This document shows positions 1-8,561 of a stretch of 64,000 nucleotides of DNA, piece after piece. The translations under genes and the position numbers were made by a program. Position 1 is the stretch's first letter; every line of letters begins with the position of its first letter. Source of the DNA: Streptomyces iranensis (GTDB lineage Bacteria; Actinomycetota; Actinomycetes; Streptomycetales; Streptomycetaceae); assembly GCF_017874715.1 (NCBI RefSeq), contig NZ_JAGGLR010000004.1, positions 372,001 through 436,000 on the forward strand. Direction: 5' to 3'. Below the pieces are notes generated by a model. The model saw only the letters and a program-made list of their open reading frames with translations. It made no database searches and was not told where the DNA came from.

Positions 1-1
1 C

Positions 2-850
2 GCCTCCGACCTGGGCCTGCCACCCGCACTGACCGGCGCCCTGCTGGCCACCGAGCCGCGCGTGGACGAACTGCATCTGACCGCGGAACGGGTCGTGGTC
101 CTCAACACCTCACCGGTGAGCAGCGGTGAGCAACGCGGCACGGTCGTCACGCTGCGCGACCACACCGAGCTTCAGGCGCTCTCCGGCGAACTGGACTCGG
201 TGCGCGGCTTCGCGGAGGCGCTGCGCTCCCAGGCCCATGAGGCCGCGAACCGGCTGCATGCCGTCGTCTCACTGATCGAACTGGGCCGGGAGGACGAGGC
301 GGTCGACTTCGCCACCGCCGAGCTGGAGCTGGCCCAGGCCCTGACCGACCAGGTGGTGGCGGCCGTCGCCGAACCCGTCCTGGCCGCCCTGCTGCTGGGC
401 AAGGCGGCCCAGGCCAGCGAGCGCGGCGTCGAGCTCGTCCTGGCCCCCGACAGCCGTATCGACGACGGCGTCCTCCCGCCCGGCCTGCCCGCCCGCGACC
501 TGGTGACCATCCTCGGCAACCTCATCGACAACGCCACGGACGCGGCCGCCGAGGGCGTCGGCAACGAGTCGGCCCCGCGCAGCGCCCGCGTCACGGTCAC
601 CGCCCGCACGGACGCCGGCGAGCTGACCCTGCGGGTGTCGGACACCGGCGCCGGGCTCGACCCGGCGGCGGCCGAGGAGGTCTTCCGCCGCGGCTGGAGC
701 ACGAAGTCCCCGGGGCGCGGCATCGGCCTGGCCCTGGTCCGGCAGGCCACCCGCCGCAACGCGGGCACGGTGGAAGTGACCACCTCCCCCGACGGCGGCG
801 CCGAATTCACCGCCCGTCTCCCCCTGACGACCCCGGCCGTCACGCCGTGA
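2..850 (+). CDS. Sensor histidine kinase, CitA/DcuS family (C-terminal part, runs off left edge)
   Basis: The frame is open from base 2, so the 5' end lies outside the window; 282 residues are visible. It holds the tail of a PAS region, then a SpoOB-like dimerisation segment with QAHEAANRLH, where the first His is the expected phospho-acceptor, and a HATPase domain with the N box (LIDNATDA) and G boxes (DTGAGLD, GRGIGLAL). CitA/DcuS kinases sense citrate or C4-dicarboxylates outside the cell and phosphorylate a CitB-type regulator. The next gene encodes exactly such a regulator 202 bases downstream, and a TDT transporter and a 2-oxoglutarate dehydrogenase E1 follow, so a role in organic-acid sensing is inferred. 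The ligand cannot be read from this fragment. Confidence 0.9.
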   Translation, partial: ASDLGLPPALTGALLATEPRVDELHLTAERVVVLNTSPVSSGEQRGTVVTLRDHTELQALSGELDSVRGFAEALRSQAHEAANRLHAVVSLIELGREDEAVDFATAELELAQALTDQVVAAVAEPVLAALLLGKAAQASERGVELVLAPDSRIDDGVLPPGLPARDLVTILGNLIDNATDAAAEGVGNESAPRSARVTVTARTDAGELTLRVSDTGAGLDPAAAEEVFRRGWSTKSPGRGIGLALVRQATRRNAGTVEVTTSPDGGAEFTARLPLTTPAVTP

Positions 851-1052
851 GCGGCCCTCTGGACGACCCGGCCGCCGGCGGCCATATCCGGCCGTCCGGG
901 AGTGGGGGTCCGCGGGCGGAGGCCCCGGGAGACAGGGCGTAGGGGAATCGTCACCGTAGGGATCTGGCCACTTGCGGTTACCCTCCGTAAATTGGAGCCC
1001 TGAGCTTCCCGCGCGCACCGCGTTTCGACCGCGTTTCGAGAGGAATCCGTTC

Positions 1053-1763
1053 ATGAGCCCGCCGCAGGCGAGACCGGGGGATCCGGCGCCGATCCGGGTT
1101 CTCGTCGTCGAAGACGACCCCGTCGCGGCGGACGCGCACCGGATGTACGTCGAGCGCGTTCCCGGCTTCGCCGTCGTCGGAGCGGCGCGGAGTGGCGGGG
1201 ACGCGCAGCGGTTGCTGGAGCGGACGCCCGCCGATCTGCTGCTGCTGGACCTCTACCTCCCCGACGGGCACGGCCTCCAGCTCGTACGGGCGCTGCGCGC
1301 CGCCGGGAACGGCGCGGATGTGATCGCGGTCACCTCGGCCCGGGACCTCGCGGTGGTCCGCGACGGAGTCTCCCTCGGGGTCGTGCAGTACGTGCTGAAA
1401 CCGTTCACCTTCTCCACCCTCCGGGACCGCCTCCTCCGGTACGCCGAGTTCCGCGCGACCGCGGGCGAGGCCAGCGGGCAGGACGAGGTGGACCGGGCGC
1501 TGGCCGCACTGCGGGCGCCGCAGCCCGCCGCGATGCCGAAGGGGCTGACCCAGGCCACCCTGCACGCGGTCACCGAGGCGCTGCGCGGCGCGGCGGAAGA
1601 GGGCATCTCGGCCGCGGCCACCGCCGAGACCGTGGGAATCTCCCGGATCACCGCCCGCCGCTATCTGGAACACCTGGTGGAGGCGGGGCGCGCCGCCCGC
1701 GCCCCGCACTACGGGCAGATCGGACGGCCCGAGCTGCTGTACCGCTGGCTCAGCGAGCACTAG
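1053..1763 (+). CDS. Response regulator, CitB/DcuR family
   Basis: A 236-residue protein with an N-terminal receiver domain (acidic pair at residues 20-22, phospho-acceptor Asp66 in LLLLDLYLP, conserved Lys in VLKPF) and a C-terminal helix-turn-helix (GISRITARRYLEHL). The ATG at 1053 follows a GAGAGG ribosome site; an in-frame extension to 972 lacks one. It should be the partner of the kinase just upstream and control organic-acid transport or metabolism genes. The last 240 bases (1521-1760) occur again almost unchanged at 3273-3512. The stop codon overlaps the end of the convergent HxlR gene by 14 bases. Confidence 0.92.
   Translation: MSPPQARPGDPAPIRVLVVEDDPVAADAHRMYVERVPGFAVVGAARSGGDAQRLLERTPADLLLLDLYLPDGHGLQLVRALRAAGNGADVIAVTSARDLAVVRDGVSLGVVQYVLKPFTFSTLRDRLLRYAEFRATAGEASGQDEVDRALAALRAPQPAAMPKGLTQATLHAVTEALRGAAEEGISAAATAETVGISRITARRYLEHLVEAGRAARAPHYGQIGRPELLYRWLSEH
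1521..1760 (+). repeat. 240-bp direct repeat, copy 1 (3' end of response regulator)
   Basis: Bases 1521-1760 align without gaps to 3273-3512 (offset 1752). I count about five substitutions by eye. This copy is the functional end of the response-regulator gene and is followed by a TAG stop. The two copies bracket the HxlR and RibD-like genes. Confidence 0.9.
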
Positions 1764-2379
1764 GCGCTTCGCTGGAAGTGCCCTGACCTGCCGTCGATCG
1801 ACTGCGGCGCCCTCGTGGCTGGTCGCGCCCCGCGGCGGAGCCGCATATCGATACAGCCCCGCGCCCCTTCGGGGCGCTGTCCGCGGTCGCGGTCGCGATC
1901 GCGGCTTCGTACGCTCGCTGCAACCGCTCGGAAGCGGTGGGGCTCTTCGGGCTTTCGCGCATGACGCCGAGGTGGATCTCGCGAAGTTCGTCCATGAGCT
2001 CCTCGACGAGGTCCGGGGACCCCTCCGCGAGAAGCCGGGCACGCACCGCGAGCTCCGAGGTGGTGGGCCGATGCCGCAACCCCCATGCGCCGAGGGCGAC
2101 CATCACCGGGAGCGTCTGGATGCCGGCTTCGGTGAGGGTGTAGGTCGCCTTCTGGCCACGCGTGGCACCGTCGCGGGTGAGCAGGCCTCCCTCGACGAGC
2201 TTGCGCAGCCGGCTGGCGAGGACGTTGGACGCGATGCCCTCGTCGTTCCGGGTCAGCAGATCGCGGAAGTGGCGGCGTCCACCGAAGATCACGTCACGCA
2301 GCACGATCAGAGTCCACGGGTCCCCCAGGGCCTCCACCGCGGCGTTGATCGCACACCCCGAGCGCGGCTCCTCGCGCAT
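1750..2379 (-). CDS. HxlR-family winged-helix transcriptional regulator
   Basis: A 209-residue protein. Residues 5-110 form an HxlR domain with the N-terminal Cys9 (SGCAINAAVEALGDPW) and the signature WTLIVLRDVIFGGRRHF. ATG at 2379 is chosen because an AGGAGG site lies 9 bases upstream; a longer frame reaches 2490 but would cross the divergent promoter. HxlR proteins sense redox or electrophile stress and often control an adjacent gene. The divergent RibD-like reductase at 2509 is the likely target. The C-terminal tail, about residues 168-189, is encoded by a GC-rich palindromic repeat (1814-1877) and looks like a later extension. Confidence 0.88.
   Translation of the reverse strand: MREEPRSGCAINAAVEALGDPWTLIVLRDVIFGGRRHFRDLLTRNDEGIASNVLASRLRKLVEGGLLTRDGATRGQKATYTLTEAGIQTLPVMVALGAWGLRHRPTTSELAVRARLLAEGSPDLVEELMDELREIHLGVMRESPKSPTASERLQRAYEAAIATATADSAPKGRGAVSICGSAAGRDQPRGRRSRSTAGQGTSSEAPSAR
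1814..1877. repeat. REP-like palindromic element inside the HxlR 3' end
   Basis: Contains GCGGCGGAGCCGC, then a perfect hairpin with arms GCGCCCC and GGGGCGC around TTC (1861-1877). The string resembles intergenic repeats that I recall as common in Streptomyces genomes (memory, not searched). It is translated as the HxlR C-terminal tail. Confidence 0.55.
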
Positions 2380-2508
2380 CGCGCACGCACCTCCTGACCG
2401 ATGAAGACCGATGACGGCCGACCGCCACTGATTGCGACTCGCAACCCCTCCATCGTAGAGTTCCCTCAACCAGTTGCAGATCGCAATCACTCATCGGAGG
2501 TGGACCGC
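2380..2508. promoter_or_regulatory. Divergent promoter region, HxlR / RibD-like gene
   Basis: 129 bases between the two divergent starts, more AT-rich than the flanks around 2430-2490 (GATTGCGACTCGCAACC and CAGTTGCAGATCGCAATC contain GCGACTCGC and TTGCAGATCGCAA inverted repeats). The RibD-like gene has a CGGAGG ribosome site at 2495-2500. The inverted repeats are candidate HxlR operators; no confident -35/-10 pair was assigned. Confidence 0.5.
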
Positions 2509-3153
2509 ATGGCCAGGGTCCGAGTGCACAACTTCTTCATCTCCCTCGACGGCTACAGCGCGGGCGACACGATCACACTCGACAAGCCCATCGGGGGCGC
2601 GGAGAGACTGTTCGCGGGCTTCGACGGGCGGTTCATCCACGGCGTGGACGTCATGGATGAACCGATCACCCTCGATCGCGCCCTCACCAGCACCTGGGGG
2701 CAGGGCATCGGGGTCGAGATCATGGGCCGGGGCAAGTTCGGCCCGCAGACCGGCGAGTGGACCGACGAGGACTGGCGAGGCTGGTGGGGCGACGAACCCC
2801 CCTTCCGCACGCCCGTGGTGGTGCTCACCCACCATCGGCGTGACCCCATCCACTTCGACAATGGGACGAGCTTCCACTTTCTCGACGCCACACCGGAGGA
2901 CGCGCTCGCCTACGCCCAGGATCTCGCCGACGGCCGGGACGTGCGCATCGGCGGCGGCCCCTCCACCGTCCGGCAGTTTCTGACGGCCGACCTCATCGAC
3001 TTCATGCACCTGGTCACCGTGCCCATCACCCTCGGCACCGGGGTCTCGCTGTGGGACGGGCAGGCCGAGGTCCAGGACCGCTTCACCACCGAGTCGGCGA
3101 CCTCGGCGAGCGGCCTCACCCACCACTTCTGGAATCGGACCATCCGCGGCTAG
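2509..3153 (+). CDS. Dihydrofolate reductase-like (RibD C-terminal domain) protein
   Basis: 214 residues, one RibD_C/DHFR-like domain throughout: N-terminal strand RVRVHNFFISLDGYSAGD, mid-region phosphate-binding IGGGPSTVRQFL, and C-terminal VPITLGTGVSLWDG. Members bind NADPH and reduce pyrimidine or pterin-like substrates, but the many actinobacterial paralogues lack assigned substrates, so none is claimed. ATG 2509 follows CGGAGG with 8-base spacing; the earlier ATG at 2401 is rejected because it would lie in the HxlR promoter. Divergent to the HxlR regulator, and part of the ~1.5-kb module flanked by the duplicated response-regulator tail. Confidence 0.88.
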   Translation: MARVRVHNFFISLDGYSAGDTITLDKPIGGAERLFAGFDGRFIHGVDVMDEPITLDRALTSTWGQGIGVEIMGRGKFGPQTGEWTDEDWRGWWGDEPPFRTPVVVLTHHRRDPIHFDNGTSFHFLDATPEDALAYAQDLADGRDVRIGGGPSTVRQFLTADLIDFMHLVTVPITLGTGVSLWDGQAEVQDRFTTESATSASGLTHHFWNRTIRG

Positions 3154-3180
3154 ACCCGGCCCGGTATCGCCCAAGCCTCC

Positions 3181-3515
3181 TTGGTGAGCCGGATGCACGA
3201 CTACCACCAGGCCGCGCTGCACGCCGTGCGCGAAGGGCTGCTGATGCTCGACGGCCAGCGGCGGATCGCGCGCAGCCCGCCGCGATGCCGAAGGGGCTGA
3301 CCCAGGCCACCCTGCACGCGGTCACCGAGGCGCTGCGCGGCGCGGCGGAAGAGGGCATCTCCACCGCGGCCACCGCCGAGACCGTGGGAATCTCCCGGAT
3401 CACCGCCCGCCGCTATCTGGAACACCTGGTGGAGGCGGGGCGCGCCGCCCGCGCCCCGCGCTACGGGCAGATCGGACGGCCCGAGCCGCTGTACCGATGG
3501 CTCAGCGAGCACCAG
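3181..3515 (+). pseudogene. Two-component system remnant (kinase PAS start joined to response-regulator C-terminus)
   Basis: Frame 1 from 3181 reads a kinase-like PAS start, HDYHQAALHAVREGLLML, up to about 3265. At 3273 the sequence becomes the response-regulator C-terminal segment in a different frame (3), matching 1521-1760. The regulator-like frame has CAG where the intact gene has its TAG stop and runs on without homology. The pieces therefore cannot make either protein. The simplest reading is a second CitA/CitB-type operon that lost its middle by deletion, or a tail copied here by recombination. Confidence 0.75.
3273..3512 (+). repeat. 240-bp direct repeat, copy 2
   Basis: Near-identical to 1521-1760 in the same orientation. 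Visible differences include TCGGCC to TCCACC, one His to Arg codon, one Leu to Pro codon and the lost stop. The high nucleotide identity points to a recent duplication or gene conversion. Confidence 0.9.
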
Positions 3516-3609
3516 GAGCCGCCGCGCCGGTCGCTCGATGTCTGCCACGCGGCGCTTACATCAGGACATGCTCGGCAGCGCCGCCCTGATCCACGCCTAC
3601 GTTTGCCAA

Positions 3610-4713
3610 ATGAATCGTTCCGCATGCGTCGGCCCGTTGGCGCCCACGGCACACAGGAAGCGGCGTCCGCTCCTCGCCCCCAGTTGGTTCGCCGCCGTGA
3701 TGGGTACCGGCATCGTCGCCAACGCGGCGGTCACCCTGCCACGGAGCTTCCACCCGCTGCGGACCGCCGCCCTGGTGGTCTGGCTGGGCGCCGCGCTCCT
3801 GCTGGTCCTGCTGGCCGCCGGTTACCTCCGGCAGGGGGCACTGCGGTCGCACGCCGGTGATCCGGTGACCGCCCAGTTCTTCGGCGCGCCGCCGATGGCG
3901 CTGCTCACAGTGGGCTCCGGGGCGCTGCTGCTCGGCCGCCCGCTGATCGGGGCCGAAACGGCACTGGACGTGGACTGGGTGCTGTGGTCGCTCGGTACCG
4001 TGCTCGGCCTCGTCACGGCCTGCGCGGTGCCCTATCTGATGGTCACCCGGCACCGCTTCACGCCGGACGCGGCGTTCGGGGGCTGGCTGATGCCAGTGGT
4101 GCCGCCGATGGTCTCGGCCGCGACCGGCGCGCTGCTCGTCCCGCATGCCCCGGCCGGGCAGCCGCGGCTCGCCCTGCTGCTGGGCTGCTACGCGATGCTC
4201 GGACTCGGCCTGGTCGCGGCGCTGCTGGTGCTGGCTATGATCTACGGCCGTCTGGTGCACCATGAGGCCCCCGCCGGAGCGGTGGTGCCCACGGTGTGGA
4301 TCGGGGTGGGGGCGTTGGGCCAGGCGGTGACGGCGCTCGGCGCGCTGGCCGCAGTGGCACCGAGCGCGCTGCCCGCGCCCTACGCGCGGGGCACCGAGGT
4401 GTTCGCGCTGCTGGGCGGGATCGTGCTGTGGGGCTTCGCCATGCTGTGGGGGGTGCTGGCCACGGCACTGACCGTACGGACGATCCGGGCCGGGCTGCCG
4501 TTCGCGCCCACCTGGTGGTCCTTCATCTTCCCGGTCGGCGCCTGTGTGACGGCCACCAGCGCCCTCGCGGGACGGACCGGTTCGGATCTGTTCGTCTGGA
4601 TCGCCGTGCCGCTCTACGGGCTGCTCGTCATCGCCTGGGTGGTGGTGACCGGCCACTCCCTGGGCCACGCCCGCCGGCACCTCCTGCTCGACCCGGCAGG
4701 CGATATGTCCTGA
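3610..4713 (+). CDS. TDT family transporter (TehA/Mae1-like, C4-dicarboxylate or sulfite type)
   Basis: About 367 residues from ATG 3610, with roughly ten hydrophobic helices typical of the tellurite-resistance/dicarboxylate transporter (TDT) fold. The first helix is APSWFAAVMGTGIVANAA, the family signature near the N-terminus. Members carry malate, other dicarboxylates, sulfite or anions across the cytoplasmic membrane. Start choice is uncertain: in-frame ATGs at 3538 and 3568 also exist, and none has a strong ribosome site. Its place after a CitA/CitB-like system and before a 2-oxoglutarate dehydrogenase E1 favours an organic-acid substrate (inference). Confidence 0.85.
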   Translation: MNRSACVGPLAPTAHRKRRPLLAPSWFAAVMGTGIVANAAVTLPRSFHPLRTAALVVWLGAALLLVLLAAGYLRQGALRSHAGDPVTAQFFGAPPMALLTVGSGALLLGRPLIGAETALDVDWVLWSLGTVLGLVTACAVPYLMVTRHRFTPDAAFGGWLMPVVPPMVSAATGALLVPHAPAGQPRLALLLGCYAMLGLGLVAALLVLAMIYGRLVHHEAPAGAVVPTVWIGVGALGQAVTALGALAAVAPSALPAPYARGTEVFALLGGIVLWGFAMLWGVLATALTVRTIRAGLPFAPTWWSFIFPVGACVTATSALAGRTGSDLFVWIAVPLYGLLVIAWVVVTGHSLGHARRHLLLDPAGDMS

Positions 4714-4778
4714 TGTGCCGTCGCTATGTCATATTCACCTGTCTTTCTCATCTTTCCAGCTGTTTTAGCGTGGATGGC

Positions 4779-7496
4779 ATGACACAGTCGTACGAGCTGG
4801 AATTCGGCCTCAACGAATGGCTTGTCGAGGAGCAGCACGAGCGGTATCTCCATGACCCGGGCTCGGTCGACCAGGCGTGGCGGGACCTCTTCACCTCCTC
4901 CGCCTCCGCGGCGGACCAAGAGCGTCACGACTCCGGCACGGTGAGTGACCATGCGGTGAAGGCGGTCCGCGTCGCGGCGCTCATCCACGCGTATCGCGTG
5001 CGCGGACATCTGATGGCCGACACCGATCCGCTTACAGCGCAGCGGAGGGGTTCGCACCCGGAGCTCGACATCGATGCCTTCGGGCTCGGCGACGAGGACC
5101 TGGAGAGGACGTTCGTCGTCGACGGCTTCGCCGGGCGGGTCACCATGTCCCTTCGCGACGTTCTGCGGGTCCTGCGGGAGTCCTACTGCCGGACCGTCGG
5201 CGCCCAGTACATGCACATCCAAAGCGCCGGAGAACGTCGCTGGGTCCAGCAGCGGATCGAATCGCCTCCCCCCGGGACGGACCGCGCGGAACAATTGCAG
5301 ATCCTCTACCGACTGGGCGCGGCGGAGGCCCTCGAGACGTTCCTGCACACCAAATACGTGGGCCAGAAGCGGTATTCACTCGAAGGCGGCGAGTCCGCAA
5401 TCGTGCTGCTGGACGCGCTGCTGCACCGCTGCATCAAGACCGGGGTGAGCGAAGCCGTCATCGGTATGGCACACCGCGGCCGGCTCAACGTTCTCGCCAA
5501 CATCGTCGGCAAGTCCTCCGCGGAGATCTTCCACGAGTTCGAGGACGCGGTGGACATCCGGTCGGTCCAGGGATCCGGGGACGTGAAGTACCACCTCGGC
5601 GCGGAGGGGAACTACCGCGCCCTGAACGGCGGCACCATCGCCGTCTCCGTCGTGGCGAACCCCTCGCACCTGGAGATCGTGGGGCCGGTGGCCCAGGGAG
5701 TGGTCCGCGCCAGGCAGGAGGTGGCCACGGACGGCGCCGACGCCTTCCCCATCCTGCCCATCGTCATCCACGGGGACGCCGCGTTCGCGGGTCAGGGTGT
5801 GGTCGGCGAGACGCTGAACATGTCGCAGCTGCCCGGCTACCGCACCGGGGGGACGGTGCACATCGTCATCAACAACCAGCTCGGCTTCACGACCTCACCC
5901 GCCTACGGCCGTACGAGCGGCTACGCCACCGATGCGGCACGGTCCGTCGAAGCCCCCGTCTTCCACGTCAACGGAGACGACCCCGAGGCGGTCGTCCGCG
6001 TCGCACGGTTGGCCTTCGACTACCGTCAGGCGTTCCACAAGGACGTCGTCATCGATCTGATCTGCTACCGGCGCCACGGCCACAGCGAGGTCGATGACCC
6101 GTCCATCACACAGCCGGCGATGTACGACCGCATCGTCGCCAGGCCATCGGTGCGCAAGCTGTACGCCGAGGCGCTGATCCGCCGCGGGGACATCAGCGAA
6201 CGTCAGGTCGAGGGCGCCCTGCGGGACTACCGGGAACGCCTTGAGCGCGCCTTCGTCGAGACCCGGGCGCCGTCGGTTCCCGGCCGCTCCCCGGCACGGG
6301 TCGTTCCCGGGGACGCCGAGGCCGAGGCCGCCCCTCAAGCGCCCACCGCGATCACCGAGGCGACCGCCCGGCACGTGATCGCGGCCCAGACCAGCCCGCC
6401 GCAAGGCTTCACCGTGCACCCGCGCGTTCTGCCGCAGCTGCGCCGACGCGCCACGATGCTGGACGCGGGAACGATCGACTGGGCCACCGCGGAGTCCCTC
6501 GCCATCGGCTCCCTGTTGCTGGACGGGGTTCCGGTGCGGCTGGCCGGGCAGGATTCCCGCCGCGGCACGTTCGGGCAGCGGCACGCCGTGCTCACCGACC
6601 GGCGCACCGGCCTGGAACACATACCGCTGAGCTCCCTCGGCGCGTCGGCCGCGGACTTCGCGCCCTACGACTCGATGCTCTCCGAACTGGCGGCCCTGGC
6701 CTTCGAATACGGCTACTCCCTGGCTCGGCCCGACGCCCTGGTGCTGTGGGAGGCACAGTTCGGCGACTTCGCCAACGGCGCCCAGATGGTGATCGACGAG
6801 TACATCGCGTCGTCCGAACAGAAATGGGGGCAGCGCTCCGGGGTGACGCTGCTGCTGCCGCACGGTTTGGAGGGGCAGGGACCGGACCACTCCTCCGGCA
6901 GGATCGAGCGGTTCCTCCAACTGTGTGCGCAGGGGAACATGAGCGTCGCCGTGCCCTCCGTTCCCGGCAACTACTTCCACCTGCTCAGGCAGCAGGCGCT
7001 CGGCGAGCGCGAACGCAGAAGGCCGCTGGTCGTGTTCACTCCGAAGTCGATGCTGCGGCTGAAGGCGGCCACCTCCACGCTGACGGAGCTCACCACGGGC
7101 GCGTTCCGTGCGGTCCTGCCGGACGAGACGGCCGATGCCGCCAGGACCCGGCGGGTGCTGGTGTGCTCGGGCAAGGTCTTCTACGACCTGGACGCCCACC
7201 GGCGAAGCTCGAACCTTTCGGACACCGCGATCGTCCGCGTGGAGCGTCTCCACCCGTTCCCGGAGCGGGAGCTCAGCGCGGAACTCGCCCGTTTCCCCGC
7301 CGACGCCGAGGTGCGGTGGGTGCAGGAGGAGCCGGAGAACCAGGGCGCCTGGTCCTTCGTGGGGCCGCGCGTGCGGCGGCCGGCGAGCCGCCCCGTCGAA
7401 TGCGTCAGCCGGCCGCCGGCCCCGGCCCCGGCCGTGGGCTCCGCCCGGCGGCACGCCGACGAGCAGAAGGCTCTGGTGGCCTCCGCCTTCCGCTGA
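4779..7496 (+). CDS. sucA: 2-oxoglutarate dehydrogenase E1 component, stand-alone (no fused E2 domain)
   Basis: 905 residues. The N-terminal E1 leader (FGLNEWLVEEQHERYLHD) is followed at once by the thiamine-diphosphate E1 core: GMAHRGRLNVLANI, SGDVKYHLG, the cofactor motif GDAAFAGQGVVGE ... NNQLGFTT, CYRRHGHSEVDDP, and the transketolase-like C-terminal half (LWEAQFGDFANGAQ, LLPHGLEGQGPDHSS). It should decarboxylate 2-oxoglutarate and pass the succinyl group to E2 lipoyl groups. Length matches E. coli SucA (about 930), not the ~1,230-1,270-residue actinobacterial Kgd/OdhA, which carries an E2 catalytic domain at the N-terminus. ATG 4779 is chosen by homology; the ribosome site is weak. Stops at 7496 without internal breaks. 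Confidence 0.9.
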   Translation: MTQSYELEFGLNEWLVEEQHERYLHDPGSVDQAWRDLFTSSASAADQERHDSGTVSDHAVKAVRVAALIHAYRVRGHLMADTDPLTAQRRGSHPELDIDAFGLGDEDLERTFVVDGFAGRVTMSLRDVLRVLRESYCRTVGAQYMHIQSAGERRWVQQRIESPPPGTDRAEQLQILYRLGAAEALETFLHTKYVGQKRYSLEGGESAIVLLDALLHRCIKTGVSEAVIGMAHRGRLNVLANIVGKSSAEIFHEFEDAVDIRSVQGSGDVKYHLGAEGNYRALNGGTIAVSVVANPSHLEIVGPVAQGVVRARQEVATDGADAFPILPIVIHGDAAFAGQGVVGETLNMSQLPGYRTGGTVHIVINNQLGFTTSPAYGRTSGYATDAARSVEAPVFHVNGDDPEAVVRVARLAFDYRQAFHKDVVIDLICYRRHGHSEVDDPSITQPAMYDRIVARPSVRKLYAEALIRRGDISERQVEGALRDYRERLERAFVETRAPSVPGRSPARVVPGDAEAEAAPQAPTAITEATARHVIAAQTSPPQGFTVHPRVLPQLRRRATMLDAGTIDWATAESLAIGSLLLDGVPVRLAGQDSRRGTFGQRHAVLTDRRTGLEHIPLSSLGASAADFAPYDSMLSELAALAFEYGYSLARPDALVLWEAQFGDFANGAQMVIDEYIASSEQKWGQRSGVTLLLPHGLEGQGPDHSSGRIERFLQLCAQGNMSVAVPSVPGNYFHLLRQQALGERERRRPLVVFTPKSMLRLKAATSTLTELTTGAFRAVLPDETADAARTRRVLVCSGKVFYDLDAHRRSSNLSDTAIVRVERLHPFPERELSAELARFPADAEVRWVQEEPENQGAWSFVGPRVRRPASRPVECVSRPPAPAPAVGSARRHADEQKALVASAFR

Positions 7497-7541
7497 CCGC
7501 GCGGCCTGCCACACCGCGGAAGGGACCCGTCGCGCCCTCGG

Positions 7542-8561
7542 CTACCGCGAGACGGGTTCGGGCGCCGCGTCCTTCGCGCCCATCCCGGTCGTGCGGAAAC
7601 TGGTCCGATACGCACCGGGCGTCACACCCAGGTGCCGTACGAACGCCCTGCGCATCGACTCGGGCGAACCGAACCCGGTACGCCGCGCCACCACCGTCAT
7701 GGCGTCATCGCCCGTCTCCAGCAGCACCTGGGCGGCCTCCAACCGGACCTGCTCCACGTACCGGGCCGGAGTGGTTCCCACCTCCTCGTCGAAGAGCCGG
7801 GTCACATGACGGACGCTGACGCCCGCCTTGCGTGCCATGGCCGACAGCGTGTGGTTGGCCCCGGGGTCCTCGGCGACCTCGTCCAGCACCCGGCGGAGCG
7901 TCTCCCGACGGGAGTGCGGGACCTGGGAGCGGACGCTGAACTGGGACTGGTTCCCCGGTCGTTGCATGAAGACGACCATGTCCTTGGCAACCGCTCGAGC
8001 CACCTCCGCACCGTAATGCTCTTCGACGAGCGCCAGGGAGAGGTCGATCCCGGCGCTGACACCCGCCGAAGTCATCACGCGCCCGTCCCGCACGAAGATG
8101 GCGTCCGGTTTGACCCGCACGGACGGGAAACGCTCGGCCAGTTGCCGTGCGTGCCGCCAGTGTGTCGCGGCGCGACGCCCGTCCAGCAGTCCCGCCGCCG
8201 CCAGCAGAAAAGCTCCCGTGCACACCGATGCCGTGCGGCGGGCCTTCCCGTGCAGTCGCCGGACGACGTCCAGGAACGCGTCGTCCTTGATCAGCGTTTC
8301 CCATTCCGGGCCGCCCGGGATCACCAGAACGTCGCACGGCTCACCCACCTCATCGACGCGCAGGTCGGCGCCGAGGCGGGTCCCGGCGGCGGTGATCACC
8401 TCCGCCCCGTCCTCGGACACGGTCCGCACCCGATAGCGCCCGCCGATCTCGTTGGCCGAAGCGAACACTTCGATGGGGCCGGTCACATCGAGCAGCCGCA
8501 CCCCAGGGAAGACGAACACCGTCACGGTGAGCGGGCCCCTTGCTGGGCGCTTGTGGTTCAT
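7542..8561 (-). CDS. GlxA-family regulator (DJ-1/PfpI amidase-like domain + AraC HTH)
   Basis: 339 residues. N-terminal DJ-1/PfpI domain (about 10-170) with VFVFPGVRLLDVTGPIEVF and the nucleophile-elbow Cys114 (SVCTGAFLLA). C-terminal AraC-type DNA-binding domain (about 235-325) with two helix-turn-helices (SMARKAGVSVRHVTRLF-like segment and RRTGFGSPESMRRAF). ATG 8561 has a GGAGG site 7 bases upstream. GlxA relatives act as transcription regulators that sense small metabolites. It is divergent from the chitinase gene with a 302-base shared intergenic region, so the chitinase is a possible target, but nothing shows this directly. Confidence 0.88.
   Translation of the reverse strand: MNHKRPARGPLTVTVFVFPGVRLLDVTGPIEVFASANEIGGRYRVRTVSEDGAEVITAAGTRLGADLRVDEVGEPCDVLVIPGGPEWETLIKDDAFLDVVRRLHGKARRTASVCTGAFLLAAAGLLDGRRAATHWRHARQLAERFPSVRVKPDAIFVRDGRVMTSAGVSAGIDLSLALVEEHYGAEVARAVAKDMVVFMQRPGNQSQFSVRSQVPHSRRETLRRVLDEVAEDPGANHTLSAMARKAGVSVRHVTRLFDEEVGTTPARYVEQVRLEAAQVLLETGDDAMTVVARRTGFGSPESMRRAFVRHLGVTPGAYRTSFRTTGMGAKDAAPEPVSR

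Noticed and set aside
3538..3609. Longer TDT transporter start at 3538 or 3568
   Set aside because: Bases here continue from the decayed regulator copy; the family begins near APSWFAAVMG, and neither ATG has a convincing ribosome site. Not excluded.
4296..4778. N-terminal extension of the 2-oxoglutarate dehydrogenase frame into the transporter gene
   Set aside because: The extension is Arg/Gly/Ala-rich, overlaps the transporter coding region in another frame and has no E2-like motif; the family start is at 4779.
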